The notes beneath the pieces are model-generated. The model was not told the origin of the DNA. It was given only the letters and a program-made list of their open reading frames with translations, and did no database searches. Positions 1 through 9,881 of a stretch of 34,679 nt of DNA are shown here, piece after piece. Location of the stretch: the NCBI GenBank assembly GCA_023252275.1, contig JAHHGO010000007.1, positions 1 to 34,679 on the forward strand, read 5' to 3'. The position numbers and the translations under genes are program-made. This DNA comes from Alphaproteobacteria bacterium (GTDB lineage: Bacteria; Pseudomonadota; Alphaproteobacteria; UBA11222). The stretch's first letter is position 1. Every line of letters begins with the position of its first letter.

Positions 1-783
1 GGCATGGACATTGAAGAGGTCGCGGCCAAGACGCCTGAAAAAATCATGACCCTGACGATTGATCCGGTAAGCGGCGTACAGCCGCATCATGGACGGCGAA
101 TTGCCTTTGCATTGGGGCTTGATCTGGATCTGGCCCGGCAGTGCCAGGAACTGGTCGACAAGATTTATCACGCCTTTGTCGAAACCGACGCCAGCCTGAT
201 TGAAATAAATCCGCTGGTGGTTACCAAGCAGGACAATCTGGTCTGTCTCGACGCCAAGCTGAACTTTGATGACAATGCGCTGTTCCGGCATCCCGAGATT
301 GCCGGCCTGCGCGACGCGATGGAAGAAGACCCGGTGGAACTGGAAGCGTCGAAGCGCGATCTGAACTATGTCAAGCTGGATGGTGAAATCGGCTGTCTGG
401 TCAATGGCGCCGGGCTGGCCATGGCCACCATGGACATTATCAAACTGTATGGCAGCTCGCCCGCCAACTTTCTCGATGTGGGCGGCGGCGCCGACAAGGA
501 AAAAGTCACCGAGGCGTTCAAGATCATTCTGCGCGATCCCAATGTGAAGGCCATTCTGGTCAATATTTTCGGTGGCATCATGCGCTGCGATATCATCGCC
601 GAGGGGGTGGTGGCGGCGGCCAAGGAGGTTAAGCTCTCGGTGCCGCTGGTGGTGCGCCTTGAAGGCACCAATGTCGAACAAGGGCAGAAAATTCTGGCTG
701 ATTCAGGCCTTCCCATCCTTTCCGCGCATGACCTGGCCGATGCCGCTGAAAAAGTGGTTTCGGCTGTAAAGGGGGGCAAATAA
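1..783 (+). CDS. sucC: Succinyl-CoA synthetase (ADP-forming) beta subunit, 5'-truncated by window edge
   Basis: This is the C-terminal two thirds of the beta subunit. With SucD it interconverts succinyl-CoA and succinate plus a nucleoside triphosphate in the TCA cycle. The frame is open to base 1, and about 130 N-terminal residues of the usual 390 or so (most of the ATP-grasp N-lobe) lie outside the window, so the ATG at base 4 is internal and not a start. Visible family signatures are the metal/nucleotide-contacting EINPLV segment, [10 protein letters not shown], the glycine-rich FLDVGGGAD and the [10 protein letters not shown] block of the ligase-CoA domain. The stop TAA overlaps the ATG of sucD by one base (TAATG), indicating translational coupling. 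Identification is by recognised motifs and by the adjacent sucD. Confidence 0.97.
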   Translation, partial: GMDIEEVAAKTPEKIMTLTIDPVSGVQPHHGRRIAFALGLDLDLARQCQELVDKIYHAFVETDASLIEINPLVVTKQDNLVCLDAKLNFDDNALFRHPEIAGLRDAMEEDPVELEASKRDLNYVKLDGEIGCLVNGAGLAMATMDIIKLYGSSPANFLDVGGGADKEKVTEAFKIILRDPNVKAILVNIFGGIMRCDIIAEGVVAAAKEVKLSVPLVVRLEGTNVEQGQKILADSGLPILSAHDLADAAEKVVSAVKGGK

Positions 784-1658
784 TGGCCGTACTCGTAGAT
801 AAAAACACCCGCGTCATCTGTCAGGGCTTTACCGGCTCACAGGGTACTTTCCATTCCGAACAGGCTGTTGCCTACGGCACCAAAATGGTCGGCGGCGTAA
901 CGCCCGGACGCGGCGGCATGCGGCACATCAATCTGCCGGTGTTCGATACGGTAGCCGAGGCGGTCGAGAAAACCGCCGCCAACGCCAGTGTCATTTACGT
1001 GCCGCCGGGCTTTGCCGCCGATGCAATTCTGGAAGCGATGGATGCCGGTATTCCACTGGTTGTAACCATCACCGAAGGCATCCCCGTTCAGGACATGGTC
1101 AAGGTCAAGCGCGCGCTGCTTGGATCCAAAACCCGCCTGATCGGACCCAATTGTCCGGGCGTCATCACGCCCGGCGAATGCAAGATCGGCATCATGCCGG
1201 GGCATATTCACAAGCGCGGCAGTGTGGGCATTGTATCGCGCTCCGGCACGCTTACCTATGAGGCCGTGGCTCAAACCACTGCCGCCGGGCTCGGGCAATC
1301 CACCTGCATTGGCATTGGCGGCGATCCTGTGGCGGGCACGAATTTCATCGACTGTCTGGAAATGTTTTTAGCCGATGATGAGACCCAATCGATCATCATG
1401 ATCGGTGAAATTGGCGGTTCGGGCGAGGAAGACGCGGCTGAGTTTCTGATGCGCTCCAAGATCAAAAAGCCAATGGTCGGCTTCATTGCCGGCCGCACCG
1501 CGCCGCCGGGACGCCGCATGGGCCATGCCGGCGCCATTGTGTCCGGCGGTCATGGCGGAGCCGAAGACAAGATCGATGCGATGCGCCGGGCGGGGATCAC
1601 CGTGGCCGATTCACCCGCGGCGCTCGGCGAAACGCTAAAGCAGCTTCTGAACAAATAA
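783..1658 (+). CDS. sucD: Succinyl-CoA synthetase alpha subunit
   Basis: This 291-residue subunit binds CoA and carries the phosphohistidine intermediate of succinyl-CoA synthetase. The N-terminal Rossmann CoA-binding domain is seen as [14 protein letters not shown] (residues about 15-28) and the TPGRGG loop. [20 protein letters not shown] leads into the ligase domain, and [10 protein letters not shown] contains the likely phosphorylated His at residue 248. Length matches the family (about 290). The ATG overlaps the sucC stop by one base, so the two subunits are made from one message in equal amounts. Only about 50 bases separate it from sucA, consistent with one operon through lpdA. Confidence 0.98.
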   Translation: MAVLVDKNTRVICQGFTGSQGTFHSEQAVAYGTKMVGGVTPGRGGMRHINLPVFDTVAEAVEKTAANASVIYVPPGFAADAILEAMDAGIPLVVTITEGIPVQDMVKVKRALLGSKTRLIGPNCPGVITPGECKIGIMPGHIHKRGSVGIVSRSGTLTYEAVAQTTAAGLGQSTCIGIGGDPVAGTNFIDCLEMFLADDETQSIIMIGEIGGSGEEDAAEFLMRSKIKKPMVGFIAGRTAPPGRRMGHAGAIVSGGHGGAEDKIDAMRRAGITVADSPAALGETLKQLLNK

Positions 1659-1709
1659 TTCAACCCTTGAGAATTGGAAAGGCGTGCGGAACTGCTCCGC
1701 CGGGTGACA

Positions 1710-4631
1710 ATGACAAGCCAGAACGACAATGAGGTTTTTGAACAAAGCTCCTTTCTGTTTGGCGCCAATGCCGCATTCATCGAAAAACTGCATGCGGATT
1801 ATAAGGCCAATCCGAATTCCGTAGACGCGAGCTGGCGGCAGTTTTTTGCATCTCTGGGCGAGGCGGAAAAACCCGCGCATCAACCCGCCTGGCAACGGCC
1901 TGACTGGCCGCCGCTGGCCAATGGCGAACTGGTCAGCGCGCTGGATGGCAACTGGACAGCGCTTGAATCGGAAATCGCCGTCAAACTCAAGCAGAAAAAT
2001 CCGGATCTGCCACAGCAGGATGTAACCGCCAGTGCGCGCGATTCCATTCGCGCCATCATGCTGATCCGCGCCCACCGCTCGCGTGGCCATCTGCTGGCGA
2101 AACTGGATCCGCTGGGCCTGGTGCAGCGCACGGCGCATCCGGAGCTGGAGCCGTCCACCTATGGCTTTGGTGATGCGGACATGGACCGCCCGATATACAT
2201 CAATAATCTGCTCGGCCTGGAGTTCGCTACGGTTCGGCAAATTCTTGAAATTGTGCGAAACACCTATTGCGGCTCGATTGGCGTCGAATATATGCACATT
2301 TCCAACCCGGAAGAGCGGCTTTGGATTCAAGAGCGTATCGAAGGCGCGGACAAGGAAATCAGTTTCACACGCGAAGGCAAGCGCGCAATCCTGCGCAAGC
2401 TGATGGAGGCCGAGCTTTTCGAAGGCTTTCTGGCAAAAAAATATACCGGCACCAAGCGCTTTGGCCTGGATGGCGGGGAATCGCTGATCGCGGCGCTGGA
2501 GCAGATCATCAAGCGCGGCGGCGCCCTGGGCGTTAAGGAAATCGTCATCGGCATGCCGCATCGCGGACGCCTGAACGTTTTGACCAGTGTCATGAACAAG
2601 CCCTATCAGGAAGTGTTCCACGAATTCAGCGGCGGCTCTTCAACGCCGATGGATGTGCAGGGTTCAGGCGATGTCAAATATCATCTGGGCACATCCGCCG
2701 ATCGTGAATTTGACGGCAATGTGGTGCATCTGTCGCTGACCGCCAACCCATCGCATCTGGAAGCCGTTAATCCCGTGGTGCTGGGCAAGGCGCGCGCCAA
2801 GCAGGAAATATTGGGCAATAATCGTGACGCCGTATTGCCGTTATTGATGCATGGCGATGCGGCGTTCGCGGGGCAAGGCATTGTCGCGGAATGTTTCGGC
2901 CTTTCCGGCCTCAAGGGCCACCGCACCGGCGGCACGATTCATGTGATCGTCAATAATCAGATCGGCTTTACCACCGCCCCGCACCATAGCCGCTCGTCGC
3001 CCTATCCCTCAGATGTCGCAAAGGGCGGGCAGGCGCCGATTTTTCACGCCAATGGGGATGATCCCGAAGCGGTTGTGTTTGTGACGCGCCTGGCCACCGA
3101 ATACCGCCAGACCTTCCACAAGGATGTCGTCGTCGACATGTTCTGCTATCGCAGGCACGGGCACAATGAAGGTGACGAACCTTCATTCACCCAGCCCCTG
3201 ATGTACAAAATCATTCGCAGTCATCCGACAACGTTGCAATTATATTCCGAGCGGCTGATTGCCGAAGGCAGCATCACGCAAGACGAATTTACAGCGATGG
3301 CGGATAATTTCCGCGCCCATCTGGACGCGCAGTTTGAAGCGGCAACCGGCTACAAGCCCAACAAGGCCGACTGGCTGGAAGGCAAATGGCAGGGGTTGAA
3401 TACCGCCAAGGGCGATGTACGCCGCGGCGACACGCCCGTACAGCCCAGCTTCCTCGATACAATCGGCAAGGCGATCACCAGCCATCCCGCGGATCTGAAT
3501 GTGCATCGCACGATCCAGCGGCTGCTCAAGGCCAAGGCTGATATGTTCGCATCAGGCCAGGGGTTTGACTGGGCGACCGGGGAGGCGATGGCGTTCGGCT
3601 CGCTGATGCTCGAAGGCTACAAGGTCCGTCTGGTAGGGCAGGATTCCGCACGCGGCACCTTCAGCCAGCGTCATTCGGTGCTGATCGATCAGGAATCCGA
3701 GCGGCGCTATATCCCGCTTAACCACATCAAGGAAGGCCAGGCGCGCTTTGAGGTGATTGACAGCATGCTGTCGGAAATGGCGGTGCTGGGATTTGAATAT
3801 GGCTACACGCTCGCCGAGCCCAATGCGCTGGTATTGTGGGAGGCGCAGTTCGGCGATTTCGCCAATGGCGCGCAGGTCATTATCGACCAGTTCATTGCGG
3901 GCGGCGAAAGCAAATGGCTGCGCATGAGCGGATTGGTCATGCTGTTGCCGCATGGCTATGAAGGTCAGGGTCCGGAGCATTCTTCGGCGCGGCTGGAACG
4001 CTATTTGCAGCTTTGCGCCGAAGACAATATTCAGGTCGTGAACTGCACCACGCCCGCAAATTATTTTCATGTGCTGCGCCGTCAGTTGCATCGCAACTTC
4101 CGCAAGCCGCTGATCATCATGACGCCGAAATCGCTGCTGCGCCACAAGCTGGCCGTGTCGAGCAAGGCGGAATTCACGCAAGGCTCGTCGTTTCACCGCA
4201 TCCTGTGGGATCTGGCCGAAACCAGCCCAGGCATTTCGCTGAAGCTGGCTGCCGACAAGGAAATCGAGCGGGTCATCCTGTGCTCCGGCAAGGTCTATTA
4301 TGATCTGTTCGAGGAACGCGAAAAACGCGGGCTGGACAAGGTGCAGATCTTGCGCATCGAACAGCTCTATCCGTTCCCCTCAAACGCGCTGATGCGTGAA
4401 GCCGGCCGCTTCCCCAAGGCAAAATTCATCTGGTGTCAGGAAGAGCCCCGCAATATGGGCGCATGGAATTTTGTCGATCCGCAGATTGAATGGGTGCTTG
4501 GCAAGATCAACGCCACCAATGCCCGTCCGCACTATGCCGGGAGATCGGCCATGGCGTCGACCGCCACAGGTTTTGGTTCACGCCATGCGCAGGAAACCGC
4601 CGCCTTCATGCAACGCGCGCTAACCGAATAA
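1710..4631 (+). CDS. sucA: 2-oxoglutarate dehydrogenase E1 component
   Basis: Thiamine-diphosphate-dependent E1 decarboxylates 2-oxoglutarate and transfers the succinyl group to the lipoyl arm of SucB. About 973 residues, normal for the family. The N-terminal E2-binding helix is recognisable (FLFGANAAFIEKLHADY). The core shows GMPHRGRLNVL, then the TPP/Mg site as GDAAFAGQG followed downstream by VNNQIGFTT, then RRHGHNEGDEPSFTQP. The C-terminal transketolase-like half includes GYEGQGPEHSSARLER. The frame is also open from a TTG at 1674, but that adds only a 12-residue charged leader unlike the family. I chose the ATG at 1710, which gives the usual MTSQN-type N-terminus; a GTG at 1704 is also possible. 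No strong Shine-Dalgarno sequence precedes any of the three. Confidence 0.96.
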   Translation: MTSQNDNEVFEQSSFLFGANAAFIEKLHADYKANPNSVDASWRQFFASLGEAEKPAHQPAWQRPDWPPLANGELVSALDGNWTALESEIAVKLKQKNPDLPQQDVTASARDSIRAIMLIRAHRSRGHLLAKLDPLGLVQRTAHPELEPSTYGFGDADMDRPIYINNLLGLEFATVRQILEIVRNTYCGSIGVEYMHISNPEERLWIQERIEGADKEISFTREGKRAILRKLMEAELFEGFLAKKYTGTKRFGLDGGESLIAALEQIIKRGGALGVKEIVIGMPHRGRLNVLTSVMNKPYQEVFHEFSGGSSTPMDVQGSGDVKYHLGTSADREFDGNVVHLSLTANPSHLEAVNPVVLGKARAKQEILGNNRDAVLPLLMHGDAAFAGQGIVAECFGLSGLKGHRTGGTIHVIVNNQIGFTTAPHHSRSSPYPSDVAKGGQAPIFHANGDDPEAVVFVTRLATEYRQTFHKDVVVDMFCYRRHGHNEGDEPSFTQPLMYKIIRSHPTTLQLYSERLIAEGSITQDEFTAMADNFRAHLDAQFEAATGYKPNKADWLEGKWQGLNTAKGDVRRGDTPVQPSFLDTIGKAITSHPADLNVHRTIQRLLKAKADMFASGQGFDWATGEAMAFGSLMLEGYKVRLVGQDSARGTFSQRHSVLIDQESERRYIPLNHIKEGQARFEVIDSMLSEMAVLGFEYGYTLAEPNALVLWEAQFGDFANGAQVIIDQFIAGGESKWLRMSGLVMLLPHGYEGQGPEHSSARLERYLQLCAEDNIQVVNCTTPANYFHVLRRQLHRNFRKPLIIMTPKSLLRHKLAVSSKAEFTQGSSFHRILWDLAETSPGISLKLAADKEIERVILCSGKVYYDLFEEREKRGLDKVQILRIEQLYPFPSNALMREAGRFPKAKFIWCQEEPRNMGAWNFVDPQIEWVLGKINATNARPHYAGRSAMASTATGFGSRHAQETAAFMQRALTE

Positions 4632-4632
4632 A

Positions 4633-4650
4633 ATGAGTATTCAAGGATGA
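4633..4650 (+). promoter_or_regulatory. Six-codon leader ORF mimicking the sucB start, containing the sucB ribosome binding site
   Basis: One base after the sucA stop there is ATG AGT ATT CAA GGA TGA (MSIQG-stop). Its first four codons encode the same residues as the real sucB start MSIQIQ eight bases further on. The AAGGA ribosome binding site for sucB (4643-4647, 10 bases from its ATG) lies inside this mini-ORF. The pattern looks like a short duplication of the gene start. Ribosomes ending on sucA could reinitiate here. Whether it is translated is unknown. Confidence 0.4.
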
Positions 4651-4657
4651 AATTGTT

Positions 4658-5872
4658 ATGAGCATTCAAATTCAGGTTCCCGTACTGGGCGAATCCGTCA
4701 ACGAAGCGACAGTCGCCAAATGGTTCCGGCAGCCGGGCGAAGCGGTCAATGCGGATGATCCGCTCTGTGCGCTGGAAACCGACAAGGTAACGCTGGAAGT
4801 TCCTGCGCCGGCCAATGGCTCGCTGTCGGAAATTCTGGTGCAGGAAGGCGAGACGGTTGAAGTGGGCGCCATTTTGGCCTCGTTTGTCGCCGGCGCGGGC
4901 GCCGCATCCGCCAAACCCGTAGCCGTCAAACAGCCCGTAGCTGTTGCCGCCGCCGCGGCCCCCGCCGCAACAATGCAGGCCGCCGCCCCGCGCGCGCTGG
5001 CCGTGGGTGAATCGCCGCTGGCCCCCTCGGTGCGGCGCATCGCCAGTGAATTTCATATCGATCCCGTAAATGTCGCCGCCACCGGCAAGGGCGGGCGCGT
5101 GACCAAGGGCGACATGCTGGCCGCCGTGGCCCAGCCCGCCCCTGCCCTGCCGAAAGCCCCGGCCGCACAGAATGCGCGCGAAGAGCGCGTCCGCATGAGC
5201 CGCCTGCGCAAAACCATCGCAAAACGCCTGAAGGATGCCCAAAACACCGCCGCCATGCTGACCACTTTCAACGAAGTGGATATGAGCGCCGTGATGGCGA
5301 TGCGCGACCAGTTCAAGGATGTGTTTTTCACCAAACATGGCGTGCGGCTCGGATTTATGGGCTTTTTCGTCAAGGCGTCCATTCAGGCGCTGCGCGAAAT
5401 TCCGGCGGTCAATGCCGAAATTGACGGCGAGGATCTGGTTTATAAAAACTATTACAATATCGGCGTGGCCGTTGGCACCCCGTCCGGTCTGGTGGTGCCT
5501 GTGGTGCGCGATGCGGACATGCTGAGTTTCGCAGGGCTGGAAAAAACCATCAATGCGCTGGGCGTGAAGGCCCGCGACGGCAAGCTGGGCATTGACGATC
5601 TGCAAGGCGGCACCTTCACCATTTCCAATGGCGGCGTGTACGGATCATTAATGTCGACGCCCATTCTTAATCCGCCGCAATCGGGCATATTGGGCATGCA
5701 CAAAATTCAGGATCGCCCCGTGGCCGTTAAGGGCCAGGTGGTGGTGCGCCCGATGATGTATCTGGCGCTGTCCTATGATCATCGCATCATTGACGGGCGT
5801 GAGGCCGTGACCTTTCTGGTGCGCATCAAGGAATGCCTTGAAGATCCGCAGCGCCTGCTGCTGGATTTGTGA
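4658..5872 (+). CDS. sucB: Dihydrolipoyl succinyltransferase (E2 of 2-oxoglutarate dehydrogenase)
   Basis: E2 core of the complex; transfers the succinyl group from its lipoyl arm to CoA. 404 residues. Domains in order: a single lipoyl domain (residues 1-76) with the lipoylated Lys43 in [10 protein letters not shown]; an Ala/Pro/Val-rich flexible linker (about 80-115); a peripheral subunit-binding domain (about 115-155, [14 protein letters not shown]...[10 protein letters not shown]); and the catalytic acyltransferase domain ending with the active-site DHRIIDG motif. One lipoyl domain is normal for the succinyltransferase type. The ATG at 4658 has AAGGA 10 bases upstream. It lies between sucA and lpdA, and its stop is two bases before the lpdA ATG. 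Confidence 0.97.
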   Translation: MSIQIQVPVLGESVNEATVAKWFRQPGEAVNADDPLCALETDKVTLEVPAPANGSLSEILVQEGETVEVGAILASFVAGAGAASAKPVAVKQPVAVAAAAAPAATMQAAAPRALAVGESPLAPSVRRIASEFHIDPVNVAATGKGGRVTKGDMLAAVAQPAPALPKAPAAQNAREERVRMSRLRKTIAKRLKDAQNTAAMLTTFNEVDMSAVMAMRDQFKDVFFTKHGVRLGFMGFFVKASIQALREIPAVNAEIDGEDLVYKNYYNIGVAVGTPSGLVVPVVRDADMLSFAGLEKTINALGVKARDGKLGIDDLQGGTFTISNGGVYGSLMSTPILNPPQSGILGMHKIQDRPVAVKGQVVVRPMMYLALSYDHRIIDGREAVTFLVRIKECLEDPQRLLLDL

Positions 5873-5874
5873 TC

Positions 5875-7275
5875 ATGGCGGAAAATTTCGATCTTGTTGT
5901 TATTGGCGGCGGCCCCGGCGGCTATATCTGCGCCATTCGCGCGGCCCAACTGGGCATGCGCGTGGCCTGTGTCGAAAAGCGCGGCGCGCTGGGCGGCACC
6001 TGTCTGAATGTCGGTTGCATTCCGTCCAAGGCGCTGCTGCATGCCTCGGAACTGTTTGCGCATAGCGCGGATCTGGCGGCTTACGGCGTCAAGACCGGCA
6101 AGATCAGCCTCGATCTGCCCGCCATGATGGCGCACAAGGACAAAACCGTCAGTGAACTGGCCAAGGGCATTGAATTTCTTTTCAAGAAAAACAAGGTCGC
6201 CTATGTCGCGGGCGCGGCAAAGCTGACCGGTCAAGGCCAGGTCGAGGTGCGCCTGAATGAGGGCGGCGCGCAGGTTCTGACTGCGCCCCATATCGTTATC
6301 GCCACCGGTTCCGCACCCGCATCTCTTCCGGGTATTGAAATCGACGAGGATAAAATTGTTTCCTCCACCGGCGCGCTGGCGCTGAAACGGGTTCCCAAAC
6401 ATCTGGTAGTGGTGGGCGGCGGCGTCATCGGGCTGGAGCTTGGCTCGGTCTGGGGCCGGCTGGGCGCGAAAATCACGGTGGTGGAGTTTCTAGACCATAT
6501 CATTCCCGGCGCGGACCGCGATGTGGGCAAAAACTTTCAGCGCATCCTGAAAAAACAGGGCATGGAATTCAAACTTTCCACCAGGGTCACCGGCATTGAA
6601 AAATCCGGCAATGGCCTGAAAGTCAGCGTCGAGCCGGCAGCGGGCGGCGCGTCCGAAACACTGGAGGCGGATGCGGCCCTGATCGCCATCGGCCGCAAGC
6701 CGTACACGGATGAATTGGGGCTGGACGCCGCGGGCGTCGCCACCGATCGCGGCCAGATCGTAACCGATCCGCATTACCGCACCAATGTCGAGGGCGTTTA
6801 CGCCATTGGCGATGTCATCGCCGGGCCGATGCTGGCGCACAAGGCCGAAGACGAAGGCGTGGCGCTGGCCGAATTGCTGGCGGGCAAGGCAGGGCATGTG
6901 AACTATGCCGTTATTCCCAGCGTCATTTACACGGCGCCGGAAGTCGCCTGGGTCGGCAAGACCGAGGAACAGTTAAAGGCGGATGGCGTCGCCTATAAAG
7001 CGGGCAAATTCCCTTTCGCCGCCAATGCCCGCGCCAGGGTCGCAGGCGGCGCCGAAGGGTTCGTCAAGGTTCTGGCCGACGCCGCCACCGACAGGGTGCT
7101 GGGCGTTCACATGATCGGACCGGATGCCGGAAACATGATCGGCGAAGCGGCTCTTGCCATGGAGTTTGGCGCGTCCAGCGAAGACATTGCCCGCACCTGC
7201 CATGCGCACCCAACCCTGAGCGAAAGCCTCAAGGAAGCCGCGCTCGCGGTTGATAATCGCACGCTGAATATGTGA
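5875..7275 (+). CDS. lpdA: Dihydrolipoyl dehydrogenase (E3)
   Basis: FAD-dependent disulfide oxidoreductase that reoxidises the dihydrolipoyl arm of SucB with NAD+. 466 residues from this ATG. It shows the N-terminal FAD motif [20 protein letters not shown], the redox-active pair in [13 protein letters not shown], the NAD Rossmann motif [13 protein letters not shown], the second FAD motif [20 protein letters not shown], and the C-terminal dimer-interface HAHPTLSE containing the catalytic His-Glu. A GTG at 5869 overlaps the sucB stop and would add two residues (MI); I prefer the ATG at 5875 because MAENFDLVV is the usual beginning. Last gene of the block; it ends in DNRTLNM, a sequence that reappears in decayed form downstream (8571-8618). 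Confidence 0.97.
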   Translation: MAENFDLVVIGGGPGGYICAIRAAQLGMRVACVEKRGALGGTCLNVGCIPSKALLHASELFAHSADLAAYGVKTGKISLDLPAMMAHKDKTVSELAKGIEFLFKKNKVAYVAGAAKLTGQGQVEVRLNEGGAQVLTAPHIVIATGSAPASLPGIEIDEDKIVSSTGALALKRVPKHLVVVGGGVIGLELGSVWGRLGAKITVVEFLDHIIPGADRDVGKNFQRILKKQGMEFKLSTRVTGIEKSGNGLKVSVEPAAGGASETLEADAALIAIGRKPYTDELGLDAAGVATDRGQIVTDPHYRTNVEGVYAIGDVIAGPMLAHKAEDEGVALAELLAGKAGHVNYAVIPSVIYTAPEVAWVGKTEEQLKADGVAYKAGKFPFAANARARVAGGAEGFVKVLADAATDRVLGVHMIGPDAGNMIGEAALAMEFGASSEDIARTCHAHPTLSESLKEAALAVDNRTLNM

Positions 7276-7364
7276 TCCATGCCGCAAGCATAAGGGTTGC
7301 ATAATATTAATCCCGCAGTTTAGACTTCAGCCGGGCAACGGTGATTTATTGGGGGATAGACAGC

Positions 7365-8495
7365 ATGCCAAAAAAAATCATGCTTTGCTTTGATGGGACC
7401 AATAATCATCCCAAGAATGCGGAACAAGAGCGCGAATGGTTTGGCCGCAATCAAATTGAAGATAGCGGCATTACCAATGTCCTCAAGCTACACCTGATTT
7501 TTGGCGGTGATCTGGATAATAAACCCGCATCTGCTTCTCAGCATAGTTTCTATTATCCTGGCGTTGGCACCTATGGCAGCAAATTTCGGCAGATTTTTAA
7601 TGCCGGGTTAGCGCTTGAAAATCTCGACGTTGGACGCATCATCAACAAAGCCGGCGATGATTTGAGATCTGTTTACAAGACTGGCGATCAGATTTTTGTA
7701 TTTGGTTTCAGCCGTGGCGCGGCCATTGCGCGTAAATTCTCCTCCGTGATTTATAAGCATATACCCGTAAGTGCGGGTGAGAAACCAATCCGTTTTTTAG
7801 GCGTGTTCGATACGGTTGCCTCTATTGGTATTCCGAATTTGGATAAAAATGACAGGCCCCGCTCGGACGTGGTTTTCGAAAACGGGACCATCTCACCATA
7901 TATTCGGGAAGCTCTGCATCTGGTTTCCATCGACGAAGACCGGGTGGCGTTTCAACCCACATTGATGAATGACCAAGATAACACCACAGAAGTCTGGTTT
8001 CCCGGCGCCCATTCCGATGTCGGCGGGGGTTTTTGGTATGATGGCCTCTCAGATGCCGCGCTTGCGCTCATGCTGGAACACATGAAGCGCCTGGGCGCTG
8101 ACATTACCCTAAATAATCCCCGCAAGCTAAACTATAGCAATCTGATAGGAAGCGGAGGCAGATACAGCATTGATTTTGATGATGTGCGCATTCTGCCGGA
8201 TATACTTGGTAAGGCCCATCCCAAGGACCGCTGGGGCCCGATTGCGGGGGTGACATTAGCGCCCCGCCAAATCTTTGTGCCTGTAAACGATAAACCATCC
8301 GTCCAACTGCCCCTGGTTTATTCTGGCGTGGAGGTGAGGATCAATAATATCGCCGAATACCGGCCGCTGTCTCTTAAAAACGTAAGGCATCGTCACATAG
8401 ATATGAATGGTAATATCCCCAAGGATGCTAACGGGATGGATAAAGTCTTTGATGGCATCCGTGAATATGAGATGGGCAAAGAATATACGCCTTGA
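7365..8495 (+). CDS. DUF2235 alpha/beta-hydrolase (Tle1-like phospholipase family)
   Basis: 376-residue protein of the DUF2235 family, alpha/beta hydrolases that include type VI secretion phospholipase effectors (Tle1). Visible signatures are the N-terminal MLCFDGTNN, the nucleophile elbow GFSRGA (G-x-S-x-G), FLGVFDTVASIG, and WFPGAHSDVGGGF, which carries the distal Asp and neighbouring residues. No signal peptide or membrane segment is evident. I chose the ATG at 7365 with GGGGGA upstream; the frame is open from GTG 7341. The gene is visibly AT-richer than its neighbours, with frequent ATT, AAT and AAA codons, and it interrupts the TCA block/hisZ boundary with no related gene (no vgrG, PAAR or immunity gene nearby). 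It is probably acquired. A secretion-effector role is not supported here; it may be a housekeeping hydrolase. Confidence 0.82.
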   Translation: MPKKIMLCFDGTNNHPKNAEQEREWFGRNQIEDSGITNVLKLHLIFGGDLDNKPASASQHSFYYPGVGTYGSKFRQIFNAGLALENLDVGRIINKAGDDLRSVYKTGDQIFVFGFSRGAAIARKFSSVIYKHIPVSAGEKPIRFLGVFDTVASIGIPNLDKNDRPRSDVVFENGTISPYIREALHLVSIDEDRVAFQPTLMNDQDNTTEVWFPGAHSDVGGGFWYDGLSDAALALMLEHMKRLGADITLNNPRKLNYSNLIGSGGRYSIDFDDVRILPDILGKAHPKDRWGPIAGVTLAPRQIFVPVNDKPSVQLPLVYSGVEVRINNIAEYRPLSLKNVRHRHIDMNGNIPKDANGMDKVFDGIREYEMGKEYTP

Positions 8496-8570
8496 TGATG
8501 TTTACGCCTAGGGACAAACTCCCGGCGCCTGCAACCCGCGCATCCGGCCTTAAGCTAATGCCGCATCTTC

Positions 8571-8618
8571 GATGCCCAGGCCGCCCATAATCGCACATTG
8601 AATATCCCTGCGGTCTGA
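8571..8618 (+). pseudogene. Decayed copy of the lpdA 3' end
   Basis: Bases 8587-8605 match 7253-7271 at the end of lpdA in 17 of 19 positions. The frame around them reads DAQAAHNRTLNIPAV-stop against [13 protein letters not shown]-stop in LpdA. The two copies flank the DUF2235 gene, as expected if that gene arrived next to lpdA with duplication of its tail. The match is short, so chance is not excluded. Confidence 0.35.
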
Positions 8619-8625
8619 TTATAGT
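8598..8625 (+). promoter_or_regulatory. Candidate sigma-70-type promoter for hisZ
   Basis: TTGAAT (8598-8603), a 16-base spacer, then TATAGT (8620-8625, five of six matches to the -10 consensus). It would give a leader of about 60 bases before hisZ. It is the best promoter-like sequence in the 195-base gap after the DUF2235 gene and overlaps the lpdA-tail remnant. Confidence 0.35.
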
Positions 8626-8690
8626 GCGCGCCAGATGGGCTGGCGGATGCCGGTTTTGGCCGCGCAGGCTGCGGACCGCATGAGGATAGG

Positions 8691-9881
8691 ATGATGACAT
8701 TGGCCGGGATGCCCGATTACGACACCGGGACATTGCAGCGCCTGCATGCCCAGGACCGTGAAATAGCGGCGGTGTTCGCGCGCCATGGCTATGGCTTTGT
8801 CGAGCCGCCCATATTGGAGCCTGCGGAAATATTTCTGGAACAATCGGGCGAGGATATTCGCCAGCGCATGTATCTGTTCAATGATCCTGCTGGTAACGAG
8901 CTGTGCCTGCGGCCCGATTTGACCATCCCGACATGCCGCATGTTTCTGCGGCAAAACCCCGATGCCGGAAACGGCCCCGCCCGGCTGTGCTATAACGGCC
9001 CGGCGTTCCGCTTTCAGCCGCAGGGGCGCGACAGGCCCTGCCAGTTTCTTCAGGCCGGCGTGGAATTTCTGGGCGATCCGGATTTGCCCGCCGCCGACGC
9101 CGAAGTGCTGGCGCTGACCGTTGAGGCGGTGCAGGCGGCGGGCCTCGCGCAGTTTGAGGTGCAACTGGGTGATCTGGGCCTGTTCTTTGCCCTGCTGGAT
9201 CAGCTGGCCCTGCCGCCGCGCTGGCGCGACCGGCTGAAACATCAGTTCTGGCGCCCCAAAGAATTGCGCGGCCTGCTCAGCCGCATGTCGGACGATCAGG
9301 GCGAAACCATCAATCCGGGACGGGCCGCCTTTCTGGAGGCGCTGCGCAGCCTGGACGGCGTAAAGGCCCGGCTGGCGCTGGAAGAGGTGCTGGCCATGTC
9401 CGGCATTCTGACGGCGGGCGGGCGCGACAGCCGCGAGATCGCCGAACGCTTTCTCGATCAGGCGGAAGAGGCGCAGGCGCAGGGCCTGTCCAAAGAAATC
9501 GCCGATCTGATCGACGCCTTCCTGCGCATTGCGGGTTCGCCGCAGGATGCGCTGGTCGAAATAAATTCGCTGACCCTTGCGGCGGGCATTGATGTGCGCG
9601 GCGCCGAAGGCAGCTTCGAGCAGCGCCTTGAACTGCTGGAAAAACGCGGGCTTGCGACCGGCAAATTTCAGTATGTGGCGCAATTTGGACGCACGCTGGA
9701 ATATTATACCGGCTTTGTGTTTGATCTGCGCGCGCCCGATATGGGGGAACACGGATTAATCGCCGGCGGCGGGCGTTATGACGCGCTGCTGCGCAGGCTG
9801 GGGGCTGGGCGCGACATCGCGGCAATCGGCAGCGCCATCCGCACGGAATGGCTGCTGGCCGCCTGCGAGGCCGCGAAATGA
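8691..9881 (+). CDS. hisZ: ATP phosphoribosyltransferase regulatory subunit
   Basis: HisZ is a histidyl-tRNA synthetase paralog that lacks aminoacylation activity and assembles with HisG to activate and feedback-regulate the first step of histidine synthesis. 396 residues. The class II synthetase-like fold is recognisable from FVEPPILEPAEIFLEQSGEDI, the motif-2-like LRPDLTIPTCRMFLRQ, RLCYNGPAFRFQPQGRDRPC and the C-terminal GGGRYDALLRRLG...AIGSAI segment. There is no anticodon-binding domain at the C-terminus, which separates it from true HisS. AGGATAGG precedes the ATG; a second ATG one codon later is equally possible. Its stop overlaps the hisG start (ATGA), so the partners are translationally coupled. 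Confidence 0.93.
   Translation: MMTLAGMPDYDTGTLQRLHAQDREIAAVFARHGYGFVEPPILEPAEIFLEQSGEDIRQRMYLFNDPAGNELCLRPDLTIPTCRMFLRQNPDAGNGPARLCYNGPAFRFQPQGRDRPCQFLQAGVEFLGDPDLPAADAEVLALTVEAVQAAGLAQFEVQLGDLGLFFALLDQLALPPRWRDRLKHQFWRPKELRGLLSRMSDDQGETINPGRAAFLEALRSLDGVKARLALEEVLAMSGILTAGGRDSREIAERFLDQAEEAQAQGLSKEIADLIDAFLRIAGSPQDALVEINSLTLAAGIDVRGAEGSFEQRLELLEKRGLATGKFQYVAQFGRTLEYYTGFVFDLRAPDMGEHGLIAGGGRYDALLRRLGAGRDIAAIGSAIRTEWLLAACEAAK

Noticed and set aside
7341-8495. DUF2235 gene as part of a type VI secretion effector-immunity module
   Set aside because: No vgrG, PAAR, adaptor or immunity-like gene lies beside it; the neighbours are lpdA and hisZ.
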